Shown here piece after piece: positions 35,054 to 45,133 of a stretch of DNA of 64,000 nt. Source of the DNA: Sphingobium chlorophenolicum (GTDB taxonomy: Bacteria > Pseudomonadota > Alphaproteobacteria > Sphingomonadales > Sphingomonadaceae). How positions within the stretch are numbered: the first letter of the stretch is position 1; each line of letters begins with the position of its first letter. A program made the position numbers and the translations under genes. Under the pieces are notes generated by a model that ran no database searches, was not told the origin of the DNA, and was given only the letters and a program-made list of their open reading frames with translations. Location: positions 41,950-105,949 of the forward strand of contig NZ_JFHR01000016.1 of NCBI RefSeq assembly GCF_000722875.1, read 5' to 3'.

Positions 35054-37317
35054 CCTTCCATCAACAGCGGCAGGCTGCGGAACCGCCGCCCGGTGGTGGT
35101 GAACAGCGCATTGGCCACCGCAGGCGCGACCACGGGCACGCCCAGATCGGTGAGGCCTGCGGGCGGCGCGGTGCTGCGGATCAGTTCCACGGTCACTTCG
35201 CCGATATCCGCCAGTCGCGGCAGGCCCATGCGGCCCAATATCGCCCGCGTCGGCATGGCCTTCGCATAGGGGACGGATGCGCCCATGGCCATGGCCAGCC
35301 CGTGGATCAGGCCGCTTTCTATCTGCTGCCGGGCAATGTCGGGATTGACCTGCTCCCCGCCGTCGACGGCGGCGACGATCCGGCCGACCTGTAACTTGCC
35401 CTCGACAATGGCCGCCTCCACCATGACCGCTATGTAAGCGCCGTTCATGGCATGGGCGGCCAGCCCCTGCCCGCTGCCCTCTATGCCGCCCTGCCAGCCG
35501 CCCAGCGCGCCGACCGTGGTCAGGCAATGCGCCAGCCGGGGATTGCCGCCCAGCATCTGGATGCGGAAGGACATGGCCTCCATCTGCGCCTGATGGGCCA
35601 GTTCATCCATGAAGCTTTCCGTGAAGAAGGCCCCGTGCAGATGCGCGTTGCCCCGCGTGAAGCCCAACGGCAGGCCGATATCGGCGGGGAAATGATCCAC
35701 CGCCCAGTTGGGCACGGCATAGGGCAGTTCCATGCCCGCCACCGCCAGCCGGGTGGAGATGTCCGCGGAGGCTGCGGCGGCTTCGTGCGGCGGCTTGCCG
35801 TCGGCGATGCGCGCCCATGTCTGGGTCATGGCGCAGGGGGCGGCGACCTTCGCCAACCAGCCCTCTATCGCCCCGTTGCGGCCCAGCCGGGCCGCCATGC
35901 GCGCATGGGCGGGCGCGCCGGGCCGGTCCTGCACCACATCCTCCAGCCGCGACCAGAGCAGTTGGACAGGCCGCTTCATCTCCCGGGAGAGCAGCGCCGC
36001 CTGCACCCCCGCGTCATGATCCATCCGCCGCCCATAGCCGCCGCCCGCATGCAGCGGATAGAGCGTCACCGCCCCCGGCGACAGGTCCAGCGCTTTGGCG
36101 ATGGCGGCCCGCGCAAGACCGGGCGCCTGGGTCGCCATCCACACCTCCGCCCCGTCGTCGCCGATGCGGGCAGTGGCGCACATCGGCTCCGGCGCCAGAT
36201 GCAGGCCGGGCCGCACCCGATATTCGCTGGCGATGATGGTCGCATCCTTGAACAGGGGCTTCAGGTCGCCCTGCGCGTAGAGACGCTCGCCGGACGCGGA
36301 AAAGGCCCGTTCCAGCGCCGCCTCCATCCCCGCGCTGTCGACCGGTTTTCCGGCAAGTTCGAAGAGCGGATCGGCAAGGTCCAGCGCCTTGTTCGCCGCC
36401 CACCAGTTGCTGGCGACCGCCGCCACCCAGCGTTCCCGCCGGACCAGTTTCAGGAAACCGGCGACGGATTTCGCCGCGCCTTCATTGACGCTTTTCAGCA
36501 CCGCGTCGCCGATCGGTCCCTGCCGGATGGAGGCGAAGACCATGTCGGGCAGGCGGACGTCGGCGGCGAAGACATGGCTGCCGTCGATCTTGGACGGGGT
36601 GTCGAGCCGGGGAAGTTCCTGCCCCGCCAGCCGGTCCACCTCCGCCTGACGAAAGGGCAATATGTCGGGCAGGTCGAAGGTCGCGGCATCCTCCGCCACT
36701 TCGCCCAGTTTCAGCGTGCGCTTTCCGCCGTCGGAGATGATGCCGTTCTGGATGTCGCAGCTTTCCCACGCCACGTCCCATCGCGCCGCCGCCGCCTTGC
36801 ACAGCAGCACCCGCGCCGCAGCGCCCGCCTCCCGATAGGGTTGGTGGAACATGGGGATCGACGTACCCGCGCCGGTCAGCATCAGCGCGCTGCGCGTCGC
36901 ATATTGATCGATGGCCCATTCGCCCGCCTCTCCGGCCAGCCTGCTCCAGTCATTGGCCAGCCATTGGCGGGCCAGCAGGATATTGGCGTAGAGCGGGCCG
37001 ATGGGCGCGCTCTGCACGCCTATGGTGCGCCAGTCCGCGCCCAGTTCGTCGGCCAAAATCTGCGGCAACAGGGTGCTGACCCCCTGCCCCATCTCCGTCT
37101 GCGGCACGATGACGATGATCTGCCCCGCCCGGTCGATCTTCAGGAAGGTGTTGAAGGCGGTTTCACCCGGCGCGGTGTTGAGATTGGGGCGATAGGCGCG
37201 GGGCCAGACCGCCCATGCCAGCAGCAGGCCCGCCGTCGCGCCGCCGCCGACCAGCAAAGCGCGCCGGTTCAAACCCCTTTCCGTCTGCTGACCCTGCTTT
37301 CGCGGTGCGCGCCCCAT
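35050..37317 (-). CDS. Xanthine-dehydrogenase-family molybdopterin-binding subunit (isoquinoline 1-oxidoreductase beta type)
   Basis: This 755-residue large subunit has an N-terminal Tat-like signal (LNRRALLVGGGATAGLLLAWAVWP at 16-39). Molybdopterin-binding motifs include PQTEMGQGVSTLLPQILADELG, LDTPSKIDGSHVFAADV, YPLHAGGGYGRRMDHD, and the C-terminal MGASVPYAKAMPTRAILGRMGLPRLADIGEVTVELI. The IorB family oxidises N-heterocycles or aldehydes with a separate [2Fe-2S] small subunit. No small subunit or cytochrome is next to it, and the partner may lie elsewhere. It overlaps hemH by four bases. The substrate is unknown. Confidence 0.9.
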   Translation of the reverse strand: MGRAPRKQGQQTERGLNRRALLVGGGATAGLLLAWAVWPRAYRPNLNTAPGETAFNTFLKIDRAGQIIVIVPQTEMGQGVSTLLPQILADELGADWRTIGVQSAPIGPLYANILLARQWLANDWSRLAGEAGEWAIDQYATRSALMLTGAGTSIPMFHQPYREAGAAARVLLCKAAAARWDVAWESCDIQNGIISDGGKRTLKLGEVAEDAATFDLPDILPFRQAEVDRLAGQELPRLDTPSKIDGSHVFAADVRLPDMVFASIRQGPIGDAVLKSVNEGAAKSVAGFLKLVRRERWVAAVASNWWAANKALDLADPLFELAGKPVDSAGMEAALERAFSASGERLYAQGDLKPLFKDATIIASEYRVRPGLHLAPEPMCATARIGDDGAEVWMATQAPGLARAAIAKALDLSPGAVTLYPLHAGGGYGRRMDHDAGVQAALLSREMKRPVQLLWSRLEDVVQDRPGAPAHARMAARLGRNGAIEGWLAKVAAPCAMTQTWARIADGKPPHEAAAASADISTRLAVAGMELPYAVPNWAVDHFPADIGLPLGFTRGNAHLHGAFFTESFMDELAHQAQMEAMSFRIQMLGGNPRLAHCLTTVGALGGWQGGIEGSGQGLAAHAMNGAYIAVMVEAAIVEGKLQVGRIVAAVDGGEQVNPDIARQQIESGLIHGLAMAMGASVPYAKAMPTRAILGRMGLPRLADIGEVTVELIRSTAPPAGLTDLGVPVVAPAVANALFTTTGRRFRSLPLLMEG

Positions 37318-37356
37318 GACCCCGCTGATAAAGAGGCATGGAAGCTGTGGAAAGCC

Positions 37357-37791
37357 CTATTGAGAGGCGACCGGCGCGAGTTGGAGGCGGCGTATCTCGA
37401 TAGCGGGGCAGCGGTCCATTACGACCTTGAGGCCAGCCGCTTCGGCGCGGGCGGCGGCGGCTTCGTTGACGACGGCCAACTGCATCCAGACCGCCTTCGC
37501 GCCCGCCGCTATGGCGTCGTCCACCGCTTCGCCCGCCGCCTCGCTGCGGCGGAAGATATCGACCATGTCGATGGGCACGCCGATGTCGGACAGGCTGGCC
37601 CAGACAAATTCGCCATGGACATGCTCGCCCGCGATCTGCGGATTGACCGGCAGGACGCGATAGCCATGGTCCTGAAGGGTTTTCATCACGCCATAGCTGG
37701 GCCGGTCGGGCCGGTCGGAAATGCCGATCAGCGCGATGGTGCGGGTTTCGTTCAGTAGATCGGCGATATCCTGGTCGGCGGCAAGCGGCAT
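37357..37791 (-). CDS. CoA-binding protein (YccU-like)
   Basis: This 144-residue Rossmann-like CoA-binding domain protein has TIALIGISDRPDRPSYGVMKTLQDHGYRVLPVNPQ, then SLSDIGVPIDMVDIFRRSE, AKAVWMQLAVVNEAAAARAEAAGLKVVMDRCPAIE, the family pattern with a conserved cysteine near the end. AAGGA precedes the ATG at 37791. Its role is not established; related proteins bind CoA. It lies upstream of the molybdopterin oxidoreductase gene with a 39-base gap and may share its transcript. Confidence 0.92.
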   Translation of the reverse strand: MPLAADQDIADLLNETRTIALIGISDRPDRPSYGVMKTLQDHGYRVLPVNPQIAGEHVHGEFVWASLSDIGVPIDMVDIFRRSEAAGEAVDDAIAAGAKAVWMQLAVVNEAAAARAEAAGLKVVMDRCPAIEIRRLQLAPVASQ

Positions 37792-37907
37792 GGGATGGTC
37801 CTTCCTATTCCGGAGACATGGGAAGGACGCAGGAGGGGCGCAAGGCGTTCCATCGAAATGACGGCGGGGTAGCGTGCAGGCGTGGCTGGACCCCACGCCC
37901 CCCTCTC

Positions 37908-37999
37908 CGTCATGCTGAACTTGTTTCAGCATCCATCGTGCCTCCAGGAGCCTTGGTCGCCTGGGGAGAAATGGATGCTGAAACAAGTTCAGCATGACG
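37908..37999. repeat. Perfect 29-bp inverted repeat
   Basis: The arms at 37908-37936 and 37971-37999 (CGTCATGCTGAACTTG... and its complement) are identical over 29 bases around a 34-base loop, and the flanks CCCCCCTCT/AGGGGGG extend the symmetry. Sequences of this kind are dispersed in sphingomonad chromosomes to my knowledge. It lies in the CoA-binding protein to mrp gap. Confidence 0.8.
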
Positions 38000-38073
38000 A
38001 GGGGGGATGGACTGTCCTGCTGTTCCCGCAACCTTGCCGCCGCCTTCTCCGCAATCGCATGGAAGGCCCCACC

Positions 38074-38156
38074 CCGTCATCCCGGCGAAGGCTGGGATCT
38101 CAGGCGATAGGGCACGGCGTAGCCTCACGAGATCCCAGCCTTCGCCGGGATGACGG
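38074..38156. repeat. Perfect 28-bp inverted repeat
   Basis: The arms at 38074-38101 and 38129-38156 (CCGTCATCCCGGCGAAG... and its complement) pair perfectly across a 27-base loop. This is a second family of large palindrome, 75 bases from the first, at the 3' end of mrp. It could terminate mrp transcription. The widely recurring core CCCGGCGAAGGC is familiar from other alphaproteobacteria. Confidence 0.8.
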
Positions 38157-38167
38157 AAGAAGGGATG

Positions 38168-39133
38168 TCAGCGCCCGCCCCGCAACCACGCGGCCACCTT
38201 CTCCGCGATGGCGCGGAAGGGTGCGCCATGCGCGTCGTCGCCCGCCGCCGGGGGATCGCCCGCGTCGGACCGCCTGCGGATGTCGATGGCCAGCGGGATG
38301 CGGCCCAGGAAGGGCATGCCCATTTCGCCTGCCGCAGCCTCCGCGCCGCCCTGGCCGAAGGGGTCGGACATCTCGCCGCAATGGGGGCAGGCATAGCCCG
38401 CCATATTCTCCACCAGCCCGATCATCGGCACCTGCGTCTGTTCGAACAGGCTGACGGCGCGGGTGGCGTCGATCAGCGCCAGATCCTGCGGCGTCGATAC
38501 GATCACCGCGCCGACAGGCTTATGCTTCTGCACCATCGACAATTGCACGTCGCCCGTGCCCGGCGGCATGTCGACGATCAGCACCTCCGCATCGCCCCAG
38601 TCGGCGTCGATCAACTGCCCCAGCGCATTGCCCGCCATCGGCCCGCGCCAGGCCAGCGCCTTGCCCGGCTCGACCAGATGGCCCATCGACAGCATCGGAA
38701 TGCCGAGCGGGCTCTGCACCGGGATCAACTGCTTGTCCTTCGCCTGCGGCTTCCGGTCCTCGCTGCCCATCAGCCGGGCCTGCGAGGGGCCGTAGATGTC
38801 GGCGTCGACCAGCCCGACCTTCATCCCCAGCCGTTGCAGGGCCACCGCCAGATTGGCCGACAGGGTCGATTTGCCCACCCCGCCCTTGCCCGAAGCGACG
38901 GCGATGATCCTCAAGGGCCTGCGCTCCGCCGTCATGGCGATGCGCACGTCGTCGACGCCCGGCACGGTCAGCGCGCCCTCGCGGATCGCGGCGGCCACCG
39001 CCTCGCGCTGTTCCGGCGACAGGCCCGCCACATCCAGCGCCAGCGTCATCACCCCGTCCTTGATGCGCGGCGCGCTGGCGCGGCCGTCGGTCAGCGTTTT
39101 CAGGCGGGCGGCGAAATCGTCGAGATCGGTCAT
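38168..39133 (-). CDS. mrp: Mrp/ApbC-type Fe-S cluster carrier ATPase
   Basis: This 321-residue P-loop NTPase helps deliver Fe-S clusters in the cytoplasm. A short DUF59-like N-terminus (1-65) is followed by the deviant Walker [11 protein letters not shown] at 81-90, [21 protein letters not shown] and a cysteine pair in YACPHCGEM. The ATG at 39133 is used because the longer frame to 39214 runs into the promoter region of hflK. No clear ribosome site is visible at either start. It is divergent from hflK. Confidence 0.95.
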   Translation of the reverse strand: MTDLDDFAARLKTLTDGRASAPRIKDGVMTLALDVAGLSPEQREAVAAAIREGALTVPGVDDVRIAMTAERRPLRIIAVASGKGGVGKSTLSANLAVALQRLGMKVGLVDADIYGPSQARLMGSEDRKPQAKDKQLIPVQSPLGIPMLSMGHLVEPGKALAWRGPMAGNALGQLIDADWGDAEVLIVDMPPGTGDVQLSMVQKHKPVGAVIVSTPQDLALIDATRAVSLFEQTQVPMIGLVENMAGYACPHCGEMSDPFGQGGAEAAAGEMGMPFLGRIPLAIDIRRRSDAGDPPAAGDDAHGAPFRAIAEKVAAWLRGGR

Positions 39134-39249
39134 GGAAGCGCCATGTAGTGCCGATTGCCCCGGAACGAAACGGGCGACGACATCATTCGAAACAATAATC
39201 CTGACGAAGACCACTGTTTTTCGCCGGAAAGCCTTCCTATAGAGAGGGG

Positions 39250-40359
39250 ATGAAGAGATTTTTCGGGTGGATGCCGGGCATTGCGAGCGCCATGGCCCAG
39301 GGTCCGTGGGGCGGCAAGAGCGATGGGCCGGACGGCAATGACGGCCAGGGCAAGGGGGATGGCGGACCGCGCAATCCCTGGACGCAACCCGGCCGCCCCG
39401 GCGCCAAGGGCCCCTCCGCGATCGAGGAACTGCTGCGCCGCGGCAAGGAAAGCTTCGGCCAGGGCGGCGGAGGCGGCTTCGGCAACCTTCCGCCCCGTCC
39501 TTCGGGCAAGGCGTTGTGGCCCGCCGCCGTCGGCATATTGGTGGTGCTGTGGCTGGTCCTCACCTGTTTCCACCGCGTCGGCCCGCAGGAACGCGGCGTC
39601 GTCACGCTGCTGGGCAAATATAGCCGCACACTCTCGCCGGGCATCAGCCTGACCCTGCCCGCGCCGCTGGAAAATGTGACGACCGTCGACGTGGAGGAAA
39701 TCCGCACCATCGACATCGGATCGACCCGCGCGGAGAGTGAGAATCTGGTGCTGACCGGCGACCAGAACATCATCGATCTGGCCTATTCGGTGCGCTGGAA
39801 CATCCGCAGTCCGGAACTCTATCTGTTCCAATTGTCCGACCCTGACTCCTCCGTGCGCGAAGTCGCCGAAAGCGCGATGCGCTCCGTCGTCGCCAGCGTC
39901 AGCCTGGAGGATGCGCTGGGCGCGGGCCGGACCGAGATCGAGCAGCAGGTCGAGCAGCGGATGCAGGAAATATTGGACGGCTATCGTTCGGGCATCCGGG
40001 TGCAGGGCGTCGCGATCAAGCAGGCCGATCCGCCGACCGCCGTCAACGACGCGTTCAAGGCCGTGTCCGCCGCGCAGCAGACCGCCCAGACCTATCTGAA
40101 CGAAGCCCGCGCCGCCGCGCAGCAGGTGACGGCCAAGGCGCAGGGCGAGGCGGCGGCTTTCGACAAGGTGTACGAGCAATATAAGCTCGCGCCCGACGTG
40201 ACCCGCCGCCGCATGTATTATGAAACCATGGAGGGCGTCCTGTCGAACGTCGACAAGACCATCGTCGAAAGCGGCAATGTGACGCCGTTCCTGCCGCTGC
40301 CCGAACTCAAACGCCGGGCGCAGGCCAGCACGGCCCAGAACGCCGGGGAGGGCCAGTGA
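39250..40359 (+). CDS. hflK: HflK, FtsH protease modulator
   Basis: This 369-residue SPFH/prohibitin-type membrane protein forms a complex with HflC that restrains FtsH. The N-terminal 85 residues are glycine-rich and cytoplasmic ([17 protein letters not shown]). A single helix follows at about 88-108 ([20 protein letters not shown]), then the SPFH domain, [30 protein letters not shown] to [44 protein letters not shown] precedes the ATG. Its stop shares one base with hflC. Confidence 0.95.
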   Translation: MKRFFGWMPGIASAMAQGPWGGKSDGPDGNDGQGKGDGGPRNPWTQPGRPGAKGPSAIEELLRRGKESFGQGGGGGFGNLPPRPSGKALWPAAVGILVVLWLVLTCFHRVGPQERGVVTLLGKYSRTLSPGISLTLPAPLENVTTVDVEEIRTIDIGSTRAESENLVLTGDQNIIDLAYSVRWNIRSPELYLFQLSDPDSSVREVAESAMRSVVASVSLEDALGAGRTEIEQQVEQRMQEILDGYRSGIRVQGVAIKQADPPTAVNDAFKAVSAAQQTAQTYLNEARAAAQQVTAKAQGEAAAFDKVYEQYKLAPDVTRRRMYYETMEGVLSNVDKTIVESGNVTPFLPLPELKRRAQASTAQNAGEGQ

Positions 40360-41204
40360 TGCAGGGACTGTCCCGTCATCCCGTCGCCATCGCGCTGATC
40401 GCCATCGCCGCGCTGCTGCTGCTTGGCAGCACCATCGCCATCGTGCCCGAAACCAAGCAGGGCGTGATCGTGCGCTTCGGCGATCCCAAGAAGATCATCA
40501 ACCGATACCGCCCGAACGAGGATTTCGGCAAGACCGGCGCGGGCGTCATCCTGCGCTGGCCGTTCATCGATCAGGTGGTGTGGATCGACAAGCGCGTGCT
40601 GTCGGTGGAGATGGAGCGGCAGCAGGTGCTGTCCACCGACCAGTTGCGCTTGCAGGTCGACGCCTTCGCCCGGTATCGCATCGTCGATCCGCTGCGCATG
40701 TATATCGCGGCGGGCAGCGAGGAACGCGTGTCCGACGCGCTGCGGCCGATCCTCGGCTCCGCGCTGCGCAACGAACTGGGCAAGCGGCCGTTCGCGGCTT
40801 TGCTCAGCCCCGAACGCGGGCAGGTGATGGACAATATCGAGGCGGGCCTGAACCGCGTCGCCCGCCAATATGGCGCGCAGATCGTCGACGTGCGGATCAA
40901 GCGCGCCGACCTGCCCGACGGCGCGCCGCTGGAAAGCGCCTTCACCCGCATGCGCACCGCGCGTGAGCAGGAGGCGCTCACCATCCGCGCGCAAGGGGCC
41001 AAGCAGGCGCAGATCATCCGCGCAGAGGCGGACGCCAACGCCGCCCGCATCTATTCGGACAGTTTCGGCAAGGACGCGCAATTCTACGATTTCTATCGCG
41101 CCATGCAGGCCTATCGCTATACTTTCGCGCCGGACAAGCAGGGTTCGACCAGCATGGTCCTGTCCCGCGACAATGATTTCCTGAAACAGTTTCAGGGGCG
41201 CTGA
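40359..41204 (+). CDS. hflC: HflC, FtsH protease modulator
   Basis: This 281-residue partner of HflK has a short N-terminus, one membrane helix at about 8-26 (VAIALIAIAALLLLGSTIAIV), then the SPFH domain: TKQGVIVRFGDPKKIINRY, RVLSVEMERQQVLSTDQLRLQVDAFARYRIVDPLRMY, and DVRIKRADLPDGAPLESAFTRMRTAREQEA. The ATG at 40359 overlaps the hflK stop by one base; a GTG one codon earlier is possible. degP follows about 110 bases downstream, a common arrangement in alphaproteobacteria. Confidence 0.95.
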   Translation: MQGLSRHPVAIALIAIAALLLLGSTIAIVPETKQGVIVRFGDPKKIINRYRPNEDFGKTGAGVILRWPFIDQVVWIDKRVLSVEMERQQVLSTDQLRLQVDAFARYRIVDPLRMYIAAGSEERVSDALRPILGSALRNELGKRPFAALLSPERGQVMDNIEAGLNRVARQYGAQIVDVRIKRADLPDGAPLESAFTRMRTAREQEALTIRAQGAKQAQIIRAEADANAARIYSDSFGKDAQFYDFYRAMQAYRYTFAPDKQGSTSMVLSRDNDFLKQFQGR

Positions 41205-41314
41205 TTTCATTACGGAACGAGTGTCATTCAATGAGGGTTAAGGGAGCGCGGCGCATCCCGCTCATCGCAGAGTCCCGCCTTTCCTTCGCCAAGTTCATGA
41301 GAGGACCGTCACGA

Positions 41315-42820
41315 GTGCGTTACGCTTATGCCATTACCGGCGCCCTGCTGCTCGGCGGCACGGCCATCGCCGTCACGACCAGTTCCAACGTCGGCGCGCA
41401 GGTCGCGCAGAATGAGGGGATGCAGGCCGCAGCCCCCGCCGGCGCGCCCGCCAGCCTGGCCGACATGGTCGAAAAGCTGCAACCGGCCGTCGTCAACATC
41501 TCCACCAAGCAGCGGGTGCAGGTGCAGAATCCCTTCGCGGGCACGCCCTTCGGCGACCTGTTCGGCCAGCAGGGCGGCAAGCCCCAGACCCGTCAGGCGC
41601 AGTCGCTGGGTTCGGGCTTCATCATCTCGGCCGACGGCTATATCGTCACCAACAACCATGTGGTGTCCGCCGGAGCCGAAGGGGCCAGCGTCGATTCCAT
41701 CACCGTCACCCTGACCAACAGCGAGGAATATCCGGCCCGGCTGATCGGCCGCGATCCCGCGACCGACATCGCCGTGCTGAAGATCGAGCCGAAAAAGGCG
41801 CTGCCCTTCGTCAAGTTCGGCGACAGCACCAAGGCGCGGGTGGGCGACTGGGTGATCGCCATCGGCAACCCCTTCGCCCTGTCGGGCACGGTGACGGCGG
41901 GCATCATTTCCGCCGTGCATCGCGGCACCGGCGGCACCTATGACAAGTTCATCCAGACCGACGCGTCGATCAACCAGGGCAACTCCGGCGGCCCGATGTT
42001 CGACATGCGCGGCAATGTGATCGGCATCAACAGCCAGATCCTGTCGCCGTCGGGCGGCAATGTCGGCATCGGCTTCGCCATTCCGTCCGAACAGGCCGCG
42101 CCCATCGTGAACACGCTGCGCACGGGTCAGGCGGTCAAGCGCGGCTATCTGGGCATCCAGATCAGCCCGTTGGGCGAGGATCTGGCCGACTCCCTTGGCC
42201 TGGCCAAGAATCGCGGCGAATTCGTGCAGGGCGTGGAGCCGGGCAAGGGCGCGGACAAGGCCGGGATCAAGGCGGGCGACGTGATCGTCAGCGTGGCCGG
42301 GCAGGAAGTGACGCCGGACCAGAATCTGTCATCCATCGTCGCCAACCAGCCGATCGGCGGCCGCGTGCCCATCGTGCTGCTGCGCAACGGCCAGCGCCAG
42401 ACCGTGACCGCCGTGGTGGGCGAACGCCCGTCGGAGGACGAACTGAACGCCTTCGCCCAGCAGCAGGACGATGATTTCAACCAGCAGCAGGACGGCCAGT
42501 CCGGCGGGCAGGCGGCGCAGCAGTCGCTCGGCATTTCGGCCATCCCGCTGACGCCGACCATCATCCGGCAGCTTGGCATTTCCGCCGACACGCGGGGCAT
42601 CGTCATCACCGCCGTCGACGGTTCGACCGACGCGGGCGCGAAGGGTCTGCGCCGGGGCGACGTTATCATCACCGCCAACAACCGTCCGGTCGCCAGCCAG
42701 GCGGAACTGGACGCGCAGGTGAAGGCGGTGTCCTCGCAAGGGCGCAGCGCGATCCTGCTTCAGGTGCTGCGCCGGGGCCAGCCCGCGGTGTTCCTGCCCG
42801 TGAGGTTGCGCGACAAATAA
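41315..42820 (+). CDS. degP: DegP/HtrA-type periplasmic serine protease
   Basis: This is a Do-family protease and chaperone for misfolded envelope proteins. The catalytic triad is visible: His in TNNHVV (H115 from this start), Asp in PATDIAV (D151) and Ser in QGNSGGP (S224). Two PDZ domains follow: RGYLGIQISPLGEDLADSLGL onward and LGISADTRGIVITAVDGSTDAG onward, joined by a glutamine-rich linker (FAQQQDDDFNQQQDGQSGG). The GTG at 41315 is favoured because AGAGGA lies nine bases before it and it gives a clean signal peptide (RYAYAITGALLLGGTAIAV). ATGs at 41297 and 41231 are alternatives in the same frame. Confidence 0.95.
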   Translation: MRYAYAITGALLLGGTAIAVTTSSNVGAQVAQNEGMQAAAPAGAPASLADMVEKLQPAVVNISTKQRVQVQNPFAGTPFGDLFGQQGGKPQTRQAQSLGSGFIISADGYIVTNNHVVSAGAEGASVDSITVTLTNSEEYPARLIGRDPATDIAVLKIEPKKALPFVKFGDSTKARVGDWVIAIGNPFALSGTVTAGIISAVHRGTGGTYDKFIQTDASINQGNSGGPMFDMRGNVIGINSQILSPSGGNVGIGFAIPSEQAAPIVNTLRTGQAVKRGYLGIQISPLGEDLADSLGLAKNRGEFVQGVEPGKGADKAGIKAGDVIVSVAGQEVTPDQNLSSIVANQPIGGRVPIVLLRNGQRQTVTAVVGERPSEDELNAFAQQQDDDFNQQQDGQSGGQAAQQSLGISAIPLTPTIIRQLGISADTRGIVITAVDGSTDAGAKGLRRGDVIITANNRPVASQAELDAQVKAVSSQGRSAILLQVLRRGQPAVFLPVRLRDK

Positions 42821-42941
42821 GCGGCTGAAAATCAGCGGATCGTTACGGGCCGCGCTTGCCGGATACCCTGTCTCCCCTTTACAAAGAGGATGACAGACTC
42901 CGGCGGGCGCGGCCCGTGCCGTTTTAGGGAGCATGACGCAG

Positions 42942-44567
42942 ATGAGCGACGGCATTTTCATCGGCCTTGGCGCGCCGGACAAGGATGGCGGCATTCCCCA
43001 GACGCTGAACCTGCGCAGGGCCAACCGCCACGGCCTGATCGCGGGCGCGACCGGCACCGGCAAGACGGTGACGCTGCAGGGCATAGCCGAAAGCTTCTCC
43101 GCACTCGGCGTTCCCGTCTTCCTCGCGGATGTGAAGGGCGATCTGGCGGGCATTTCCATGGCCGGTTCCCCCACCGCGAAAAATGCCGACAAGCTGGTCG
43201 CCCGCGCCCAGGAAATCGGCATCGAAAATTACAGCTATGCCGACAATCCCGCCATCTTCTGGGACTTGTACGGGCAGCAGGGCCATCCCGTCCGCACCAC
43301 CGTCAGCGAAATGGGGCCGCTGCTGCTGTCCCGCCTGATGGGCCTCAATGAAACGCAGGAGGGGGTGCTCTCCATCGCCTTCAAATATGCCGATGAGCAG
43401 GGCCTGCTGCTGCTGGACCTCGGCGATCTGCAGGCGATGCTGGCCTATTGCGCGGAAAATGCCGACAGCCTGTCCGCCCAATATGGCAATGTGACCAAGG
43501 CCAGCGTCGGCGCGATCCAGCGGCAATTGCTCCAGTTGGAAAGCCAAGGCGGCGACCATTTCTTCGGTGAACCCGCGCTCGACATCCATGACATGTTGCA
43601 GGTGGATGAGAAGGGGCGCGGCTATATCAACGTGCTGGCCGCCGACAAGCTGATGCAGAGCCCAAAGCTCTACGCCACCTTCCTGCTCTGGCTGCTGAGC
43701 GAATTGTTCGAGACGCTGCCCGAAGTGGGCGATCCGGACAAGCCGGTGCTCGTCTTCTTCTTCGACGAGGCTCACTTGCTGTTCGACGACGCGCCCAAGG
43801 CGCTGACCGACAAGATCGAGCAGGTGGTGCGCCTGATCCGATCCAAGGGCGTGGGCGTCTATTTCGTGACGCAAAACCCCATCGACATTCCGGAGGATGT
43901 GGCGGGACAGCTTGGCAACCGGGTCCAGCACGCGCTGCGCGCCTTCACCCCCCGCGACCAGAAGGCGATCAAGGCGGCGGCGGAAACATTCCGCATCAAC
44001 CCCGACCTGAACGTCGAAACCGCGATCACCGAACTGAAGGTGGGTGAGGCTTTGGTGTCGCTGTTGCAGGAGGATGGCTCGCCCGGCATCGTGCAGCGGA
44101 CGCTGATCGCGCCGCCCCGCTCGCGGCTTGGCCCGCTCGACGCGAAGGAACGGGCGATCATCCAGTCCATATCCCCCTGCGCGGGCAAATATGACACGAC
44201 CGTCGACCGCGAGTCCGCCGAGGAGATATTGGCGGCGCGGGGTCAGGCCGCCGCCGCCGCTGCCCAGGCATCCAAGGCGCAGGCCGAAGCCGACAAGGCC
44301 GCCGCCGCCCAGGCCAAGGTGGAGGCGAAGCAGCGCGAGGCCCAATTGAAGGAACAGGCCCGGCAGGATGCCGCCGCCGCGCGCGAGGCGGCCCGGCCAT
44401 CCGGTTTCGACAAAGCGATCCAGTCCGCCACCCGATCCGCCGCATCGTCGGTCGGGCGTCAGGTCGCAAACGAACTGGGCCGCGCCGTGTTCGGCGGGTC
44501 CAGCCGCAGGTCGGGCGGAATCGCGGGCCAACTGGTGCGCGGCATATTGGGCAGCCTGTTCAAATAA
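42942..44567 (+). CDS. HerA/YjgR-type DUF853 ATPase
   Basis: This 541-residue P-loop ATPase has Walker A GATGTGKT at about 35-42, DVKGDLAG, and Walker [11 protein letters not shown] near 275. Conserved blocks follow, including [43 protein letters not shown]. An alanine-, lysine- and glutamine-rich coiled segment (about 420-480) precedes the C-terminal tail. The cellular role of this HerA-like family is not firmly known. The second ATG (42942) is chosen because AGGGAG is ten bases before it but only one base from the first ATG (42933). Confidence 0.9.
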   Translation: MSDGIFIGLGAPDKDGGIPQTLNLRRANRHGLIAGATGTGKTVTLQGIAESFSALGVPVFLADVKGDLAGISMAGSPTAKNADKLVARAQEIGIENYSYADNPAIFWDLYGQQGHPVRTTVSEMGPLLLSRLMGLNETQEGVLSIAFKYADEQGLLLLDLGDLQAMLAYCAENADSLSAQYGNVTKASVGAIQRQLLQLESQGGDHFFGEPALDIHDMLQVDEKGRGYINVLAADKLMQSPKLYATFLLWLLSELFETLPEVGDPDKPVLVFFFDEAHLLFDDAPKALTDKIEQVVRLIRSKGVGVYFVTQNPIDIPEDVAGQLGNRVQHALRAFTPRDQKAIKAAAETFRINPDLNVETAITELKVGEALVSLLQEDGSPGIVQRTLIAPPRSRLGPLDAKERAIIQSISPCAGKYDTTVDRESAEEILAARGQAAAAAAQASKAQAEADKAAAAQAKVEAKQREAQLKEQARQDAAAAREAARPSGFDKAIQSATRSAASSVGRQVANELGRAVFGGSSRRSGGIAGQLVRGILGSLFK

Positions 44568-44584
44568 GCGGGGGGAGAAACGCC

Positions 44585-44986
44585 ATGCGAAAGACGATCA
44601 TCTGCATCCTGGCTCTGGCGTCGGGGGGCCTGGCGCTCCCCGTCCATGCGCAGGACCATCGCGACCTGCACCGCGCCGTGGACGCCGCCATCGCCAGCGA
44701 CATCGCCCGCGACCGGCAGGCCGAACGCGACGCGAAGCGCCAGCCCTATGTCTCCCCCGGCTACGGCACGATCCGCACCGCCGCGGCAGCGCGCAACGCC
44801 TGCGCCGCGAAGGCGCGGGAAGAGGCCGGGCCGGGCGCAAAGATAGTGGGCCGCATCGCCGCCAGCACCATGTCCACCGGTTGGGAAGTGGAAGGCGAAG
44901 TCTCCGGCGACCGGGGGGCCGTGCCCTTCGTCTGCTCGGTCCGCAATGGGGCGGTCAGCGGGATCATGCTGCACGCGGCGGAGTGA
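44585..44986 (+). CDS. Secreted hypothetical protein
   Basis: This 133-residue protein has a clear signal peptide (MRKTIICILALASGGLALPVHAQ). A charged helical segment follows (DLHRAVDAAIASDIARDRQAERDAK), and then a small domain with two cysteines (RNACAAKAREEAG and VPFVCSVRNGAV) that may form a disulfide. The C-terminal part, IVGRIAASTMSTGWEVEGEV, has the look of a beta-sheet domain. It follows the ATPase by 17 bases and may be in the same transcript. The family is not recognised. Confidence 0.75.
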   Translation: MRKTIICILALASGGLALPVHAQDHRDLHRAVDAAIASDIARDRQAERDAKRQPYVSPGYGTIRTAAAARNACAAKAREEAGPGAKIVGRIAASTMSTGWEVEGEVSGDRGAVPFVCSVRNGAVSGIMLHAAE

Positions 44987-44993
44987 GGATTCT

Positions 44994-45128
44994 CCTATTC
45001 CTCCCCATCGAGAGATGGGGAGGGGGACCATGCGAAGCATGGTGGAGGGGAATGGGGCATGACCTTCGAATTTCCCCTCCACCACGCTTCGCGCGGTCCC
45101 CCTCCCCACGCTGCGCGTAGGGAGGATT
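44994..45128. repeat. Multi-hairpin intergenic repeat, copy 3
   Basis: The outer stems CTCCCCATCGAGAGATGGGGAG and CTCCCCACGC/GCGTAGGGAG flank inner stems ATGCGAAGCAT and the GCTTCGCG loop region. The centre contains GACCTTCGAATTTCCCC. It fills the gap between the convergent ends of the secreted protein gene and the LuxR gene. Same orientation as copy 2. Confidence 0.8.
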
Positions 45129-45133
45129 TGGTG

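Noticed and set aside
35452..37758. Plus-strand frame of 768 codons opposite the molybdopterin subunit
   Set aside because: Antisense shadow of the oxidoreductase and CoA-binding genes.
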